Below, one piece after another: positions 1 to 8,139 of a DNA stretch of 64,000 nt (its first letter is position 1; each line of letters opens with the position of its first letter). The position numbers were made by a program, and so were the translations under genes. Where the stretch lies: contig JAPKYS010000043.1 of assembly GCA_026394195.1 (NCBI GenBank), positions 1-64,000 on the forward strand, given 5' to 3'. The notes under the pieces are model-generated. The model did not search any database. It was not told where the DNA came from and worked only from the letters and a program-made list of their open reading frames with translations. This DNA is from a bacterium (GTDB taxonomy: Bacteria > Electryoneota > B3-LCP).

Positions 1-9
1 GTCGAGTAT

Positions 10-39
10 GGGTGACAGACAAGAATGTCTGTCCTACCC
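10..39 (-). repeat. GACAGACA palindrome, possible 3' terminator
   Basis: GACAGACA (14-21) and TGTCTGTC (26-33) are perfect reverse complements around an AGAA loop, extended by GGGT (10-13) against ACCC (36-39) with a two-base bulge. It lies a few bases beyond the stop codon of the minus-strand gene ending at 49. It could end that transcript, but there is no T-run. The GTCTGTC core recurs in the palindrome at 36676-36709, so a dispersed palindromic repeat is the better reading. Confidence 0.5.
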
Positions 40-48
40 TTCCAAATT

Positions 49-2121
49 TCATTTTAACACCACCACCTTCTGTGTTACTTCCTCTCCCGGTGTGGTGAGC
101 CTCACCAGATACACCCCCGAAGCATTACCGGTAGCGTTCCAGCTAATGGAATAGTCTCCGGGATTCTGCCTGCCATTGACCAGTTGCGCCACCTTCCTCC
201 CGGCAATATCGTAAACCGAAAGGTTTACCAAGCTGACTGCTGAAAGCTGATAGCTGATTGCTGTTATGGGATTGGACGGATTAGGACCGATAGTAAGCGT
301 AGCCCGGTTGGGCCGCGGACGCATTTTGGTGGGCTGCAGCACCGCGGTGGTGTCTCCCGTGACGTTCTTGAAATAGCGGAGACCACCAAAATGATCTCCA
401 ACGAATAAATCACCATCACCATCCTGATCCATATCCAACAAATATGGCGCAGTACTCGCAATTAAAAATTCAGGAAAGATATCCTCAGATTCCAGCACCA
501 AATTGGCATTCTGCGGTGTGCCGATATTGCGATAAAAACGCAGACCGGCATCCCAAGGCTGATTGTAAAACGCGTGATGGCTTACAAATAAATCGAGATC
601 TCCATCTCCGTCTATATCATAGAAACACATGGCTTGCGCTCCTAATGGATCATAGAGATTCTGCCAATTGTTGCTGACAAACTGAAACTGAAAGTTGGTC
701 GGTGTGCCGACGTTGCGGAAAAAATAGCAGTATCCTTCATTATCTCGCACGAAGAGATCTTGATCCCCATCCGCATCGATGTCTGCCGTACAGGGATTTA
801 AACATACTGACCCTTGAGTAAAATGACCGGGAACCAAGTTGGTGGATTCCAGAACGAAATTAGATATTTGTGGTGTGCCTTGATTGCGGAAGAAGTAAAG
901 CCCCGGTGGTCCGGGGATCGCTCCAGGTCCAACAAAGAGATCATAATCCCCATCAGCATCTATGTCGCAGAACCAGGGGTTGCAGGCACCCAGAGTGTTG
1001 ATATTAGCGAAATTATCCGTTTCCCAGACAAAATGCGGATTCGCTAAAGTCCCTTGATTGCGATAGAGAACCAATTCATAGCCTCTGGTGCCAAAGAGAT
1101 CGGGATCACCGTCCGCATCGATGTCGACCAATACCGGTTTGTTGATGTCTCCGCAGTTCCAAGTTAAGTAATTGGTGGTAACCAAATGGAAGTTGGGAAT
1201 CTGCGCCGTACCGGTATTCAAATAAAAATATACATCGCCGGAACTGACTGCGCCATTTGCCCAATGCGACCTCCCCACAAACAGATCCAGATCTCCATCC
1301 CCATCAATGTCGGCTAATTCCGGCGAAGCGTCGGCACCCACGTCAATCCCGAAATAGTGGTCGGTCACATAGGTCATCTGCGGAAGCTGCGGCGTGCCGT
1401 CGTTGCGGTAGTAGTAAATCGTGCCGTCGCCCGTGCCGACCAACAGGTCCAGGTCGCCATCGGAATCGAGGTCGGCAAAGCAAGGATCAGCATATTCTCC
1501 ACTGACAATCGTATTAAGCCAGTTGGAGCTTATCAATTGAAACGAGTAATTTGTTGAGGTCCCGATATTTCGATAATATCTAACATACCCGTTCGTCTGT
1601 CCCGCAAAAATATCATAATCACCATCTAAATCAATATCCACCACAGCGCTACACGGACAGAGTAATCGATTTCCTGCTGTATCAAAAAGAGTATCGGGAT
1701 CGCCACAGAAATTGAATTGTGATGTTGTCCCCAAATTGAAATAACAGAATCCACCCAAGACCGCATCTTTTTTCCCATCATTATTCATATCAGCGAAATC
1801 AACGTCCATAAAGGGATAGAGAGAATCAACTTGATAAGTTATATATTGAAATTCGGGGTTGTTAGCGGAACCGATATTCTTGAAATAACCGATATTAAAA
1901 TAAGATGTGCCACCTATGAAGAAATCCAGGTCACCGTCATTGTCCAAATCACATAATTCCGGTTTAGAATTATCCATCCCCCCCGCCCAAGGTTGGTAGG
2001 GCTGCCAGTTGTTGATGGTCACCGGGAAGGCGTCGGGATCGAGCTGGAACTGGAAATCCTGTGCGAAGGCTGTTAGGGGTAGCAGGAGGAAGAGGATAAT
2101 TGAGTATCTCATGACGAGCAC
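49..2121 (-). CDS. secreted FG-GAP/VCBS-repeat protein with type IX-style sorting tail
   Basis: A 690-residue secreted protein. The start ATG is followed three codons later by a second Met (2112) that begins a clean signal peptide (MRYSIILFLLLPLTAFAQ), so either start is possible. The body is a string of about ten repeats of the DxDxDGDxDLFVG type (for example DIDADGDPDLF, DLDSDGDLDLLVG), the calcium-binding loops of FG-GAP/VCBS beta-propeller blades, alternating with YYRNxGT segments. The last 80 residues form a Por-secretion-type beta-sandwich (GPNPSNPITAISY, VYDIAGRKV, SGVYLVRL), as in cargo of the type IX secretion system. It is therefore probably exported and surface-attached or released. 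Ligand unknown. It follows the flagellar locus by only 47 bases but shows no functional link to it. Confidence 0.85.
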   Translation of the reverse strand: MLVMRYSIILFLLLPLTAFAQDFQFQLDPDAFPVTINNWQPYQPWAGGMDNSKPELCDLDNDGDLDFFIGGTSYFNIGYFKNIGSANNPEFQYITYQVDSLYPFMDVDFADMNNDGKKDAVLGGFCYFNLGTTSQFNFCGDPDTLFDTAGNRLLCPCSAVVDIDLDGDYDIFAGQTNGYVRYYRNIGTSTNYSFQLISSNWLNTIVSGEYADPCFADLDSDGDLDLLVGTGDGTIYYYRNDGTPQLPQMTYVTDHYFGIDVGADASPELADIDGDGDLDLFVGRSHWANGAVSSGDVYFYLNTGTAQIPNFHLVTTNYLTWNCGDINKPVLVDIDADGDPDLFGTRGYELVLYRNQGTLANPHFVWETDNFANINTLGACNPWFCDIDADGDYDLFVGPGAIPGPPGLYFFRNQGTPQISNFVLESTNLVPGHFTQGSVCLNPCTADIDADGDQDLFVRDNEGYCYFFRNVGTPTNFQFQFVSNNWQNLYDPLGAQAMCFYDIDGDGDLDLFVSHHAFYNQPWDAGLRFYRNIGTPQNANLVLESEDIFPEFLIASTAPYLLDMDQDGDGDLFVGDHFGGLRYFKNVTGDTTAVLQPTKMRPRPNRATLTIGPNPSNPITAISYQLSAVSLVNLSVYDIAGRKVAQLVNGRQNPGDYSISWNATGNASGVYLVRLTTPGEEVTQKVVVLK

Positions 2122-2168
2122 CGGAATTTGTTTTTACCTGGTTACTTGGTAACTTGTTCACTGCGCTT

Positions 2169-3206
2169 TCAAGCGCTGACGCTCTTAACCGCATCCGCTT
2201 CCCATTTGCGCCAGAAACGGAAGCGCAGCGCCTCGGAATTGTCTACTTCCACGATCCCTTCGTCGTCCCAATCCAGTTCGGATTGCCGCAATACTGAACG
2301 GAAACCCTGCGTCCACGCTGCCACCCGGGGATCGATCGAAGCGGCATCCTCGGTTGTGTAGCTCCAGCGAGTCTTGATCCGTCCGCCCGACTGGGCGGCT
2401 TCTAACAACCAGCCCGGCGACACCGGGTGATCTGCGCCGCGAAAATGGCTGCACCCGGAAAGGTGGATGGTCTGGACGAAACCGGGGGTGTGAGAGGTTA
2501 ACTGGCGGTAGAGACCGAAGGAGGAACTGTCGCGGCAGAGCAACTGCTCGGCTTCGCGTTGTCTCGCCAGGGCGAATTGATCCGGCGAAGACGCTGCTGG
2601 AGGTGGATCAGCAGTGGGGGTTGGTGCAGTTTCCGATTCCCGGTGGATTTCAGCCAAGCGGTCAAGCAGGTCCTTGCCGGGAAGCAACGGCGTTTTAGGG
2701 GAGGCCTCAGGGATCAGATCGCGCAGGTAGTAGCTCAGCAGAGCGAAATTGTCAGCGCCGCCGCGAATGCCGCGGCTCCAGAGGATCGCCAGCGCCCAGA
2801 CGTCCGAAGGTTCGCCCTGCCGGCTGCCGCCATGTCTAGCGTACCGGCGCAGACGCTGCTGAAACTCGGATATCTCCAGATCGTCCGGGTGAAGACCCAG
2901 ACCTTCCAAGACCCGGCGGACTTCAGCGGGATCATCGACTGCCGCATCCTCAGAGCGCTCATTTTCATCGCCGATGATGCGCAAAAAAAGCTGGGTCTGA
3001 CCCAGCTCGACCCGGGCGAGGAGTTTTTGTCCGGGTTCTAGAGGAAGTTCCGATGCAGCATCGAAGAAGTAACCAGCGGCGGTGATTCGGAAGCGATTTT
3101 CACCCGTCTGAGAAATCACCCTGCCGCGGACGGTCTGCCCGGGCGCCAAACCGACTGCACCGACGCGCCCGCTGCGGCTGGCTCCGGAGGCGCCGCGCAG
3201 CTTCAT
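2169..3206 (-). CDS. FliK-like protein at the end of the flagellar locus
   Basis: 345 residues; ATG overlaps the upstream stop (ATGA), so it is translationally coupled to the AMIN/TPR gene. Residues about 20-80 (LAPGQTVRGRVISQ ... LPLEPGQKLLARVE) have the compact beta-barrel pattern seen at the start of some FliK-like hook-length proteins and related flagellar operon proteins. Residues about 90-185 are helical with conserved-looking WALAILWSRG, followed by a Pro-rich linker. The C-terminal third (about 230-335) carries many Trp and charged residues and I do not recognise it. A classical FliK already exists at 26802-29111, so this would be a second, divergent family member or an export accessory protein. 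No signal peptide or membrane segment. Function is inferred only from the N-domain and position. Confidence 0.6.
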   Translation of the reverse strand: MKLRGASGASRSGRVGAVGLAPGQTVRGRVISQTGENRFRITAAGYFFDAASELPLEPGQKLLARVELGQTQLFLRIIGDENERSEDAAVDDPAEVRRVLEGLGLHPDDLEISEFQQRLRRYARHGGSRQGEPSDVWALAILWSRGIRGGADNFALLSYYLRDLIPEASPKTPLLPGKDLLDRLAEIHRESETAPTPTADPPPAASSPDQFALARQREAEQLLCRDSSSFGLYRQLTSHTPGFVQTIHLSGCSHFRGADHPVSPGWLLEAAQSGGRIKTRWSYTTEDAASIDPRVAAWTQGFRSVLRQSELDWDDEGIVEVDNSEALRFRFWRKWEADAVKSVSA

Positions 3207-4633
3207 CTCTTCTGACCGGGTATGACGCTTTCGTCGCGCTGCAAGTTCATGATGAGGCGCACTTCATCCTGCCCCAGTCCCATCCGCTCCGCCACCTCCT
3301 GTATCGATAGCCCCTGCATGGTCAGATTGTAGACTTCCTGCACGGTATCCGTCACGGGTTCCGGTTCCTCCTCGACCAATTCAGGCCGCGCGGGCGGAGG
3401 GGGTTCAGGATTCTCATCCTCGACCAGGAAATCCGGCGGACGCACTGGCATCAAAGCCTCCGGAACGTCATCTTCGACGGGTCGGCGGCGAGACTTTACT
3501 TCCCGGGTCTCCGGTTCGTCATCTTCGCCCCCTTGCAGCAAAATGAGTATCTTCCGGTGCAAACTTCGATTGGAACGGTGCAACAGGTAGACCGCTGTCG
3601 TTATTATAGCGATAACCAGGTAGAGAAAGTATTCCCAGAGGTGACCATCGTGAGATTGTTCGATGGGCGGCAGACCGCTGGTGGTCTTTTCGGATTGGGC
3701 CGCCTGCGGATTCAATTGGGACGCGGGCGTATCATACTTGACGATTTGCGGAGCGTTTTGCAGGGCGGGAGCGCTCTCGGAATAAATCTTCTCTGCCAAG
3801 CCCTGTTTATCGACCGTGGAGAAAAACTTCTCCCATTCGTTGATGGCGTCGGCGGTGCGGCCCTGACTGCGATAGATACTGGCAATTTCTGCGGTGGCTT
3901 TGCTGAAAAGATCTGAGTCCTGGCGAGCCTTCTGCAGGTGCTCCAGAGCGGTATCAAATTGCCCGGAACGACTCAGCGCCACACCCCGGTCAAAATGCCC
4001 CTGCGGGCTGAGAGTATCATCGGCTGAGTCCTCGCCCGCCGGCGACCGGGTGGTCCTTCGCTTTTCAGGTTCAGTCGATTGGGCTTTTGCAGGTAGTTCC
4101 GGCTTGGGTTTCCTGTTTTCCAGAGCCTGCTGGTTTTCAACGGGCTTTTTGGCCTTCGTGCCCTCCTCGGCAGGCTTTTTTACCGGAGCTTTGGCTCCAG
4201 CCTTGCTGAGGGAGATGTCCAGGATAAGACTGAAAGGATCTTTCGCTTCGCGCACCCGGACGTTGGCAGCGCCGGAAAAGTTCATGTTCAGGGTTAAAGC
4301 GCCGCTGGCTTGCCCAAGCGTGACCGTCTTGATCAGTTCATTGCTGATGCCGGACAACTTCGCCGCGGCGGCTGGATCCACATCGCAATCCGATGCGGAA
4401 AACCGTACTGCGGTTCCCCCTTCAAGCTCATTGACCTGGTAGGCCGTCTCCTGATCGAAATGCAAAACCAGGATGGCGAAATTGTTCTTGGGGTGGGCTG
4501 AACAATCCACTGAAGTGATGCGGGCTGACCAGGCGGTCAGAGGCAGCATCAGCGCCATGACTATCAATACGATATGGTGCCGCAAGCTAATTCGCTCCGC
4601 TAAAGCTACACAACGAATTTTATTCATCCTCAC
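3203..4633 (-). CDS. AMIN-like/TPR periplasmic protein with TM and SwrB/DUF2802-like C-terminus
   Basis: 476 residues; two Met candidates at the start (4633, 4627), overlapping the upstream gene by 8-14 bases. An N-terminal hydrophobic segment (about 20-36, HIVLIVMALMLPLTAWSA) exports residues about 37-150, which look like an AMIN-type beta domain. A Lys/Pro/Glu-rich linker follows, then one or two TPRs (about 210-275, FDRGVALSRSGQFDTALEHL). A membrane helix (about 325-345, YFLYLVIAIITTAVYLL) returns the chain to the cytoplasm. After an acidic Pro-rich stretch the last 45 residues read VQEVYNLTMQGLSIQEVA then a Gly-Leu-Gly turn and EVRLIMNL. That C-terminal helix-turn-helix-like motif resembles the one in SwrB, DUF6115 and DUF2802 proteins found next to flagellar sigma factors. 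It lies downstream of fliA in the same transcription unit, as swrB does in Bacillus. A role in flagellar export or assembly control is inferred. Confidence 0.65.
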   Translation of the reverse strand: MRMNKIRCVALAERISLRHHIVLIVMALMLPLTAWSARITSVDCSAHPKNNFAILVLHFDQETAYQVNELEGGTAVRFSASDCDVDPAAAAKLSGISNELIKTVTLGQASGALTLNMNFSGAANVRVREAKDPFSLILDISLSKAGAKAPVKKPAEEGTKAKKPVENQQALENRKPKPELPAKAQSTEPEKRRTTRSPAGEDSADDTLSPQGHFDRGVALSRSGQFDTALEHLQKARQDSDLFSKATAEIASIYRSQGRTADAINEWEKFFSTVDKQGLAEKIYSESAPALQNAPQIVKYDTPASQLNPQAAQSEKTTSGLPPIEQSHDGHLWEYFLYLVIAIITTAVYLLHRSNRSLHRKILILLQGGEDDEPETREVKSRRRPVEDDVPEALMPVRPPDFLVEDENPEPPPPARPELVEEEPEPVTDTVQEVYNLTMQGLSIQEVAERMGLGQDEVRLIMNLQRDESVIPGQKR

Positions 4634-5987
4634 CGCTCAAATCTACCATTTTGGTCTTACCCAGATAAGAAACGGTCTTCAATTCGTCAATCCGTTCCAA
4701 CTTCTTGATCACTCTCTGGATGCGCAGGCAGTTATCCTGAATCACCTTGAGCCGCTGGTTCAGTTTTTCATCTTTTAAATGTGCCGTATCCTTTTCCAGC
4801 AGATATATATTACCCAAGACCGCGGTGAGCGGGTTATTGATTTCATGATTCAGGGTGATGACAGTCTGAGTATACGCAGCCAACCGCTCGGATTCCAACA
4901 GTTTTTTCTGCAATCTGTTGACCTCGGTGATGTTGTGCATGATCCCTAAGGCTCCGATGCGCTGCCCGCTATCGTTCTTCAGCGGGACCAGGTTGACGGC
5001 ATACTGCTGCTTGCGCCCCTGATCGTTGATGGCGTCAAACTCAAAGATCTGTTTGGACCCGTGTTGCAGAGTGCTGCGGATGCGATGGTCGATTTCCTGA
5101 CCCTTGAAAACCAGCTTGAAATGATGACCGATCAAATCGGATTTCTGGAACCCCAGCTCTTCAACGTGCAGATTCAAATAACTGAATTTCCCCTGCTGAT
5201 TAATGGCAAAAATGACGTCGCCGGCGTTCTCCAACAGGTTGAATAAAAAGTCCTTGGAGTTGTTGATTTCCTGCGCTCGCAGCGAATTCTGAATCGCCAC
5301 TGCCGCATGGGAAACCACGAAATAGAGCATCTTCAATTCGTAAGCCGAATAGGCATCCGCAGCCCGCGTGGTGGAAAAGAGGACGACGCCCAGGGGTTGT
5401 TCCGCCACAATCATCGGCGTCACGACCAGGTTTTTACCGGCGTCTTCAGCCGTTTCGCCGAAGCTTTCCACCCAGGGGATCACCACCGGACGACGTTCTG
5501 AAATAACCCAGTCGATCACGCCTTCTTCATACTGGCTACGGGTTGAGCGGTTCAGGGAGGCAGAAATGGTTCCCAGTGGTTCCAGGTTGGTGCGCCCGTC
5601 ATTGAAGAGATAAATGCCGATGGTGTCGTACTCAATGAACTTCTTCAGAGATGCGCGCATCGATTCCGCCACTTTGACGGGCTCGAGCGTCCCCCGCAGC
5701 ATCTCACTGAGTTCCGCGACATTCAGGAAATCATCCAGAGCATTTCTGACTTTGTCCTTGGCGTTGCGCAGTTCGGCAATTTGGGTTTCGAGGCCGGAAA
5801 TATGCGTTTGCAGGCGGGAGATCCGCTTCTCAAAGGAATCAATCAGCGCGGCAATTTTCTCATCGACCTGTACAGAAGTGCTCCGGATGGGAAAGACCGG
5901 ACGTATTGGACCCGTGGATGCATCGCGTTTGCTCGGCGATTCATCCCGATGATCACGGTCCAGACGATCTTTCCCTTTATTATCCAT
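4620..5987 (-). CDS. GAF-PAS-HisKA protein without an ATPase domain
   Basis: 455 residues, soluble. A basic N-terminus is followed by a coiled coil (about 40-85), a GAF domain (about 95-240, with IEYDTIGIYLFND), a PAS domain (about 250-365, DVIFAINQQGKFSYLN) and a dimerisation/phosphoacceptor helix with the H-box NHEINNPLTAVLGNIYLL (about 380-400). The chain stops about 50 residues after the H-box: there is no N, G1, F or G2 box, so the HATPase_c domain is absent. The H-box His is intact. It may be phosphorylated in trans, act as a phosphotransfer relay, or be a dimerisation sensor. The kinase at 15783-17585 is a candidate donor. It sits between HDOD and AMIN/TPR genes in the fliA tail. The ending is a normal stop with the next gene overlapping, so it does not look like a recent truncation. 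Confidence 0.8.
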   Translation of the reverse strand: MDNKGKDRLDRDHRDESPSKRDASTGPIRPVFPIRSTSVQVDEKIAALIDSFEKRISRLQTHISGLETQIAELRNAKDKVRNALDDFLNVAELSEMLRGTLEPVKVAESMRASLKKFIEYDTIGIYLFNDGRTNLEPLGTISASLNRSTRSQYEEGVIDWVISERRPVVIPWVESFGETAEDAGKNLVVTPMIVAEQPLGVVLFSTTRAADAYSAYELKMLYFVVSHAAVAIQNSLRAQEINNSKDFLFNLLENAGDVIFAINQQGKFSYLNLHVEELGFQKSDLIGHHFKLVFKGQEIDHRIRSTLQHGSKQIFEFDAINDQGRKQQYAVNLVPLKNDSGQRIGALGIMHNITEVNRLQKKLLESERLAAYTQTVITLNHEINNPLTAVLGNIYLLEKDTAHLKDEKLNQRLKVIQDNCLRIQRVIKKLERIDELKTVSYLGKTKMVDLSGEDE

Positions 5988-6009
5988 ATCGAATCATCAA
6001 GATCGTTGA

Positions 6010-6933
6010 TTATTTCTTGCCGTCCAGCTTCTGGAACGTGCCGAAAAGGTCATCGGCGCGCCGCAATTCACGCTGCAGCTTATCCAGGTAGGCATCGTAA
6101 TCCGGTTCCCCGTATACGTTCTTCTTCAACTGCAAGGTCGACATCAATTCGGGGCTTAATTCAGTGGGAACGCCCGGCCCACCTTCGATGCGCGCCTTCC
6201 TGACCAGCAGATCAGAAAATGTGACCGCCATGGCTAACTTGCTGGAAGGCTCATCCGCCACTTCCTGGTGATGTGTCCGGGTGGATTCCACCAACCAAAC
6301 CGGCAGATTCCATTCGTCCAGAAGCCAGGCTCCGGCGACTGGATGGGTCGCGGAAAATACCATGCGTTCGGCTTCCAAAAGAGGCATTCCGTCATTTTGA
6401 ACTTTGCCCATCACCATGGTGTACTCTTTCGGAAAGTACTTTGCCAGAAAGAGCTTGCCGACGTCGTGGAGCAGCCCCGCGATGAACCCATCACCCGAAT
6501 GGCTGGCGTCGCTGAGCTTATAAACCATCCTGGCGCATATCGCCGTCGCCAGGGAGTGTTTCCAGAACTGCTCCATTTGAAAGGGCAGTTCGCCGGTTTC
6601 GTTGAAAAAACAATCGGTGACTAAAACCGAAAGACAGAGATCCCGCACAGTATCAAACCCCAGCACGACAACGGCAAGATTCACGGTGGCAATTTTTCGG
6701 GGGAAGCCGTAATAGGCGGAGTTCGCCAGCCTCAGCAGCCGGGTTGCCAGCGCCGGGTCTGCCGATATCAGGGTCGCCAAATCCGAAGCAGAGGTATTGG
6801 GATCTTCTGCCGCTTCCAACAGGTGCAGCGCAATAGCCGGCAGCGCCGGAAGTCCGGAAATACTTCCGACCAGTTGTTGGATACGATCCGCTTCGATGCT
6901 GCCTACAGTCATTTCTTGCATGGCGCTTTTCAC
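6010..6933 (-). CDS. HDOD domain protein
   Basis: 307 residues forming one HDOD domain (about 20-220) and a short C-terminal helical tail. Visible landmarks are LPALPAIALHLLEAAEDP, LISADPALATRLLRLANSAYYG and GLLHDVGKLFLAKYFP. HDOD proteins are HD-superfamily proteins usually without catalysis; those studied act as scaffolds or regulators of motility and signalling. It lies 30 bases downstream of fliA and is probably in the flagellar transcript; the che operon has its own HDOD gene (51813-52700). A role in linking signalling to flagellar gene expression is plausible but not shown by the sequence. Confidence 0.85.
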   Translation of the reverse strand: MKSAMQEMTVGSIEADRIQQLVGSISGLPALPAIALHLLEAAEDPNTSASDLATLISADPALATRLLRLANSAYYGFPRKIATVNLAVVVLGFDTVRDLCLSVLVTDCFFNETGELPFQMEQFWKHSLATAICARMVYKLSDASHSGDGFIAGLLHDVGKLFLAKYFPKEYTMVMGKVQNDGMPLLEAERMVFSATHPVAGAWLLDEWNLPVWLVESTRTHHQEVADEPSSKLAMAVTFSDLLVRKARIEGGPGVPTELSPELMSTLQLKKNVYGEPDYDAYLDKLQRELRRADDLFGTFQKLDGKK

Positions 6934-6963
6934 TTAATCGATGGAATGGAAACAGGTTTTGAA

Positions 6964-7731
6964 TCAGGCGACCCGCTCTTCTTGGAAGCGTGTCCGCAGG
7001 GAATGAATCGCTGCGGAATGGATCTGACAAATGCGCGACTCGGAGAGGTTTAAAACTGCGCCTATTTCTTTTAAAGTCAACTCTTCATAATAGTATAAAA
7101 CCATGACCCTGCGCATATGTTCCGGTAACTCCTGCAGCCAGGCTACTACCTGTTGACGTAATTCTTTATCTTCCAGTCCCTGTAGTGGATCTTCGATTGA
7201 GGTATCGGGAATGACGTCATGGAAACTACCGATATTATCCACTCCGGCAGGTTCGCTATCCAGCGAAATCAGTTGAATCGATCCTACTTCCTCCAGAAGG
7301 CTGTGATATTCATCGAGGCTCATCCCCAACTCGGCGGCGACGTCGCCATCTTCCGGGATACCCCCCAAACGCGCTTCGCAGATTTGCAGAGCTTTTTCGA
7401 GGGTCTTTGACTTGGTGCGCAGTGAGCGCGGCAGCCAATCATATTCCCGCAGGCTGTCCAAGATCGATCCACGGATCCGGTTCGACGCATAGCTCTCGAA
7501 CTTGACGCCGCGTTCCGGATCGAATCCTTCGACCGATTGGATCAAGCCGCGAACCCCGGCTCCTTCCAGGTCAGCCAACTGCACCGCCTGCGGCAGCGTC
7601 TGCTTCATTCTTCCTGCCACCACCTTGACCAGCGGCAGGTAATTAAGCAGCAGACGTTCCCGCAGGATGGCGCTTCGTTTGGACGTATATTCCTGCCAGA
7701 GTTGCTGGTTATTTTCGGTTTGTGGGTTCAC
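6964..7731 (-). CDS. fliA: flagellar sigma-28 factor FliA
   Basis: 255 residues, the usual length for sigma-28. Region 2 is seen in LLLNYLPLVKVVAGRM, FESYASNRIRGSILDSLRE and DWLPRSLR (the typical FliA/WhiG DWxPRS motif). Region 3 follows (LGMSLDEYHSLLEEV) and region 4 has the HTH LTLKEIGAVLNLSESRICQI. The start is a GTG: AAAGGA lies 5-6 bases before GTG AAC CCA. FliA directs RNA polymerase to late flagellar and chemotaxis promoters. It is encoded at the distal part of the flagellar locus after flhA-flhF-flhG, the order common in many phyla. No flgM anti-sigma gene is visible in this window. Confidence 0.95.
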   Translation of the reverse strand: MNPQTENNQQLWQEYTSKRSAILRERLLLNYLPLVKVVAGRMKQTLPQAVQLADLEGAGVRGLIQSVEGFDPERGVKFESYASNRIRGSILDSLREYDWLPRSLRTKSKTLEKALQICEARLGGIPEDGDVAAELGMSLDEYHSLLEEVGSIQLISLDSEPAGVDNIGSFHDVIPDTSIEDPLQGLEDKELRQQVVAWLQELPEHMRRVMVLYYYEELTLKEIGAVLNLSESRICQIHSAAIHSLRTRFQEERVA

Positions 7732-7753
7732 GATGATCCTTTAATAGCCCGAC

Positions 7754-7785
7754 AGCATGATAGCATGATAGCAAGAAAGCAAGAG
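7754..7785 (+). repeat. 8-nt tandem repeat, locus 1 (4 units)
   Basis: Four contiguous 8-base units in exact register: AGCATGAT, AGCATGAT, AGCAAGAA, AGCAAGAG. Consensus AGCAAGAN, purine strand on plus. It fills the gap between fliA and the 109-aa membrane protein. Same family as 9078-9101, 10401-10464, 10626-10665 and 12833-12872. Confidence 0.85.
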
Positions 7786-7799
7786 ACGAAAAAGGTTCA

Positions 7800-8129
7800 T
7801 TATTCACTGGTTACGACCTGCTCCGTTTTTGCCGCTTTAGCGTTGGCTTCTCTTTTCTTCTGCTCCTCTTGTTTTTGCTTCTGCCTCTCTTCTTCAGCCT
7901 CACGCTGGATGCGATCCAGCAGCTCTTTCTGAGCTTTTTCGTAGGAATGGGTGATGAACTTACCCAGAATAACCCGGTAGGTCATCGAGACCATGGAAAG
8001 TCCCAGATAGACCAGGACGGCGCGCAGCAGCGCGTCGGGGAGGTCGACCTCCATCCACAATGCGGCGGCGAGTGATACGAGGGCAGCGATCGCGCTTAAC
8101 GACGGACCTTTTCTCTGCTTTTCAGACAT
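7800..8129 (-). CDS. small membrane protein of unknown function
   Basis: 109 residues; AAAGG precedes the ATG at a suitable distance. Two hydrophobic helices (about 11-30, SAIAALVSLAAALWMEV; about 33-53, LLRAVLVYLGLSMVSMTY) form a hairpin, followed by a long highly charged Lys/Glu/Gln cytoplasmic helix (about 65-100), probably a coiled coil. I recognise no family. It lies between flhG and fliA, a place where several lineages carry small conserved membrane proteins. Co-transcription with the flagellar genes is likely; a role in flagellar placement is only a guess. Confidence 0.7.
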   Translation of the reverse strand: MSEKQRKGPSLSAIAALVSLAAALWMEVDLPDALLRAVLVYLGLSMVSMTYRVILGKFITHSYEKAQKELLDRIQREAEEERQKQKQEEQKKREANAKAAKTEQVVTSE

Positions 8130-8139
8130 GACTTAACCT

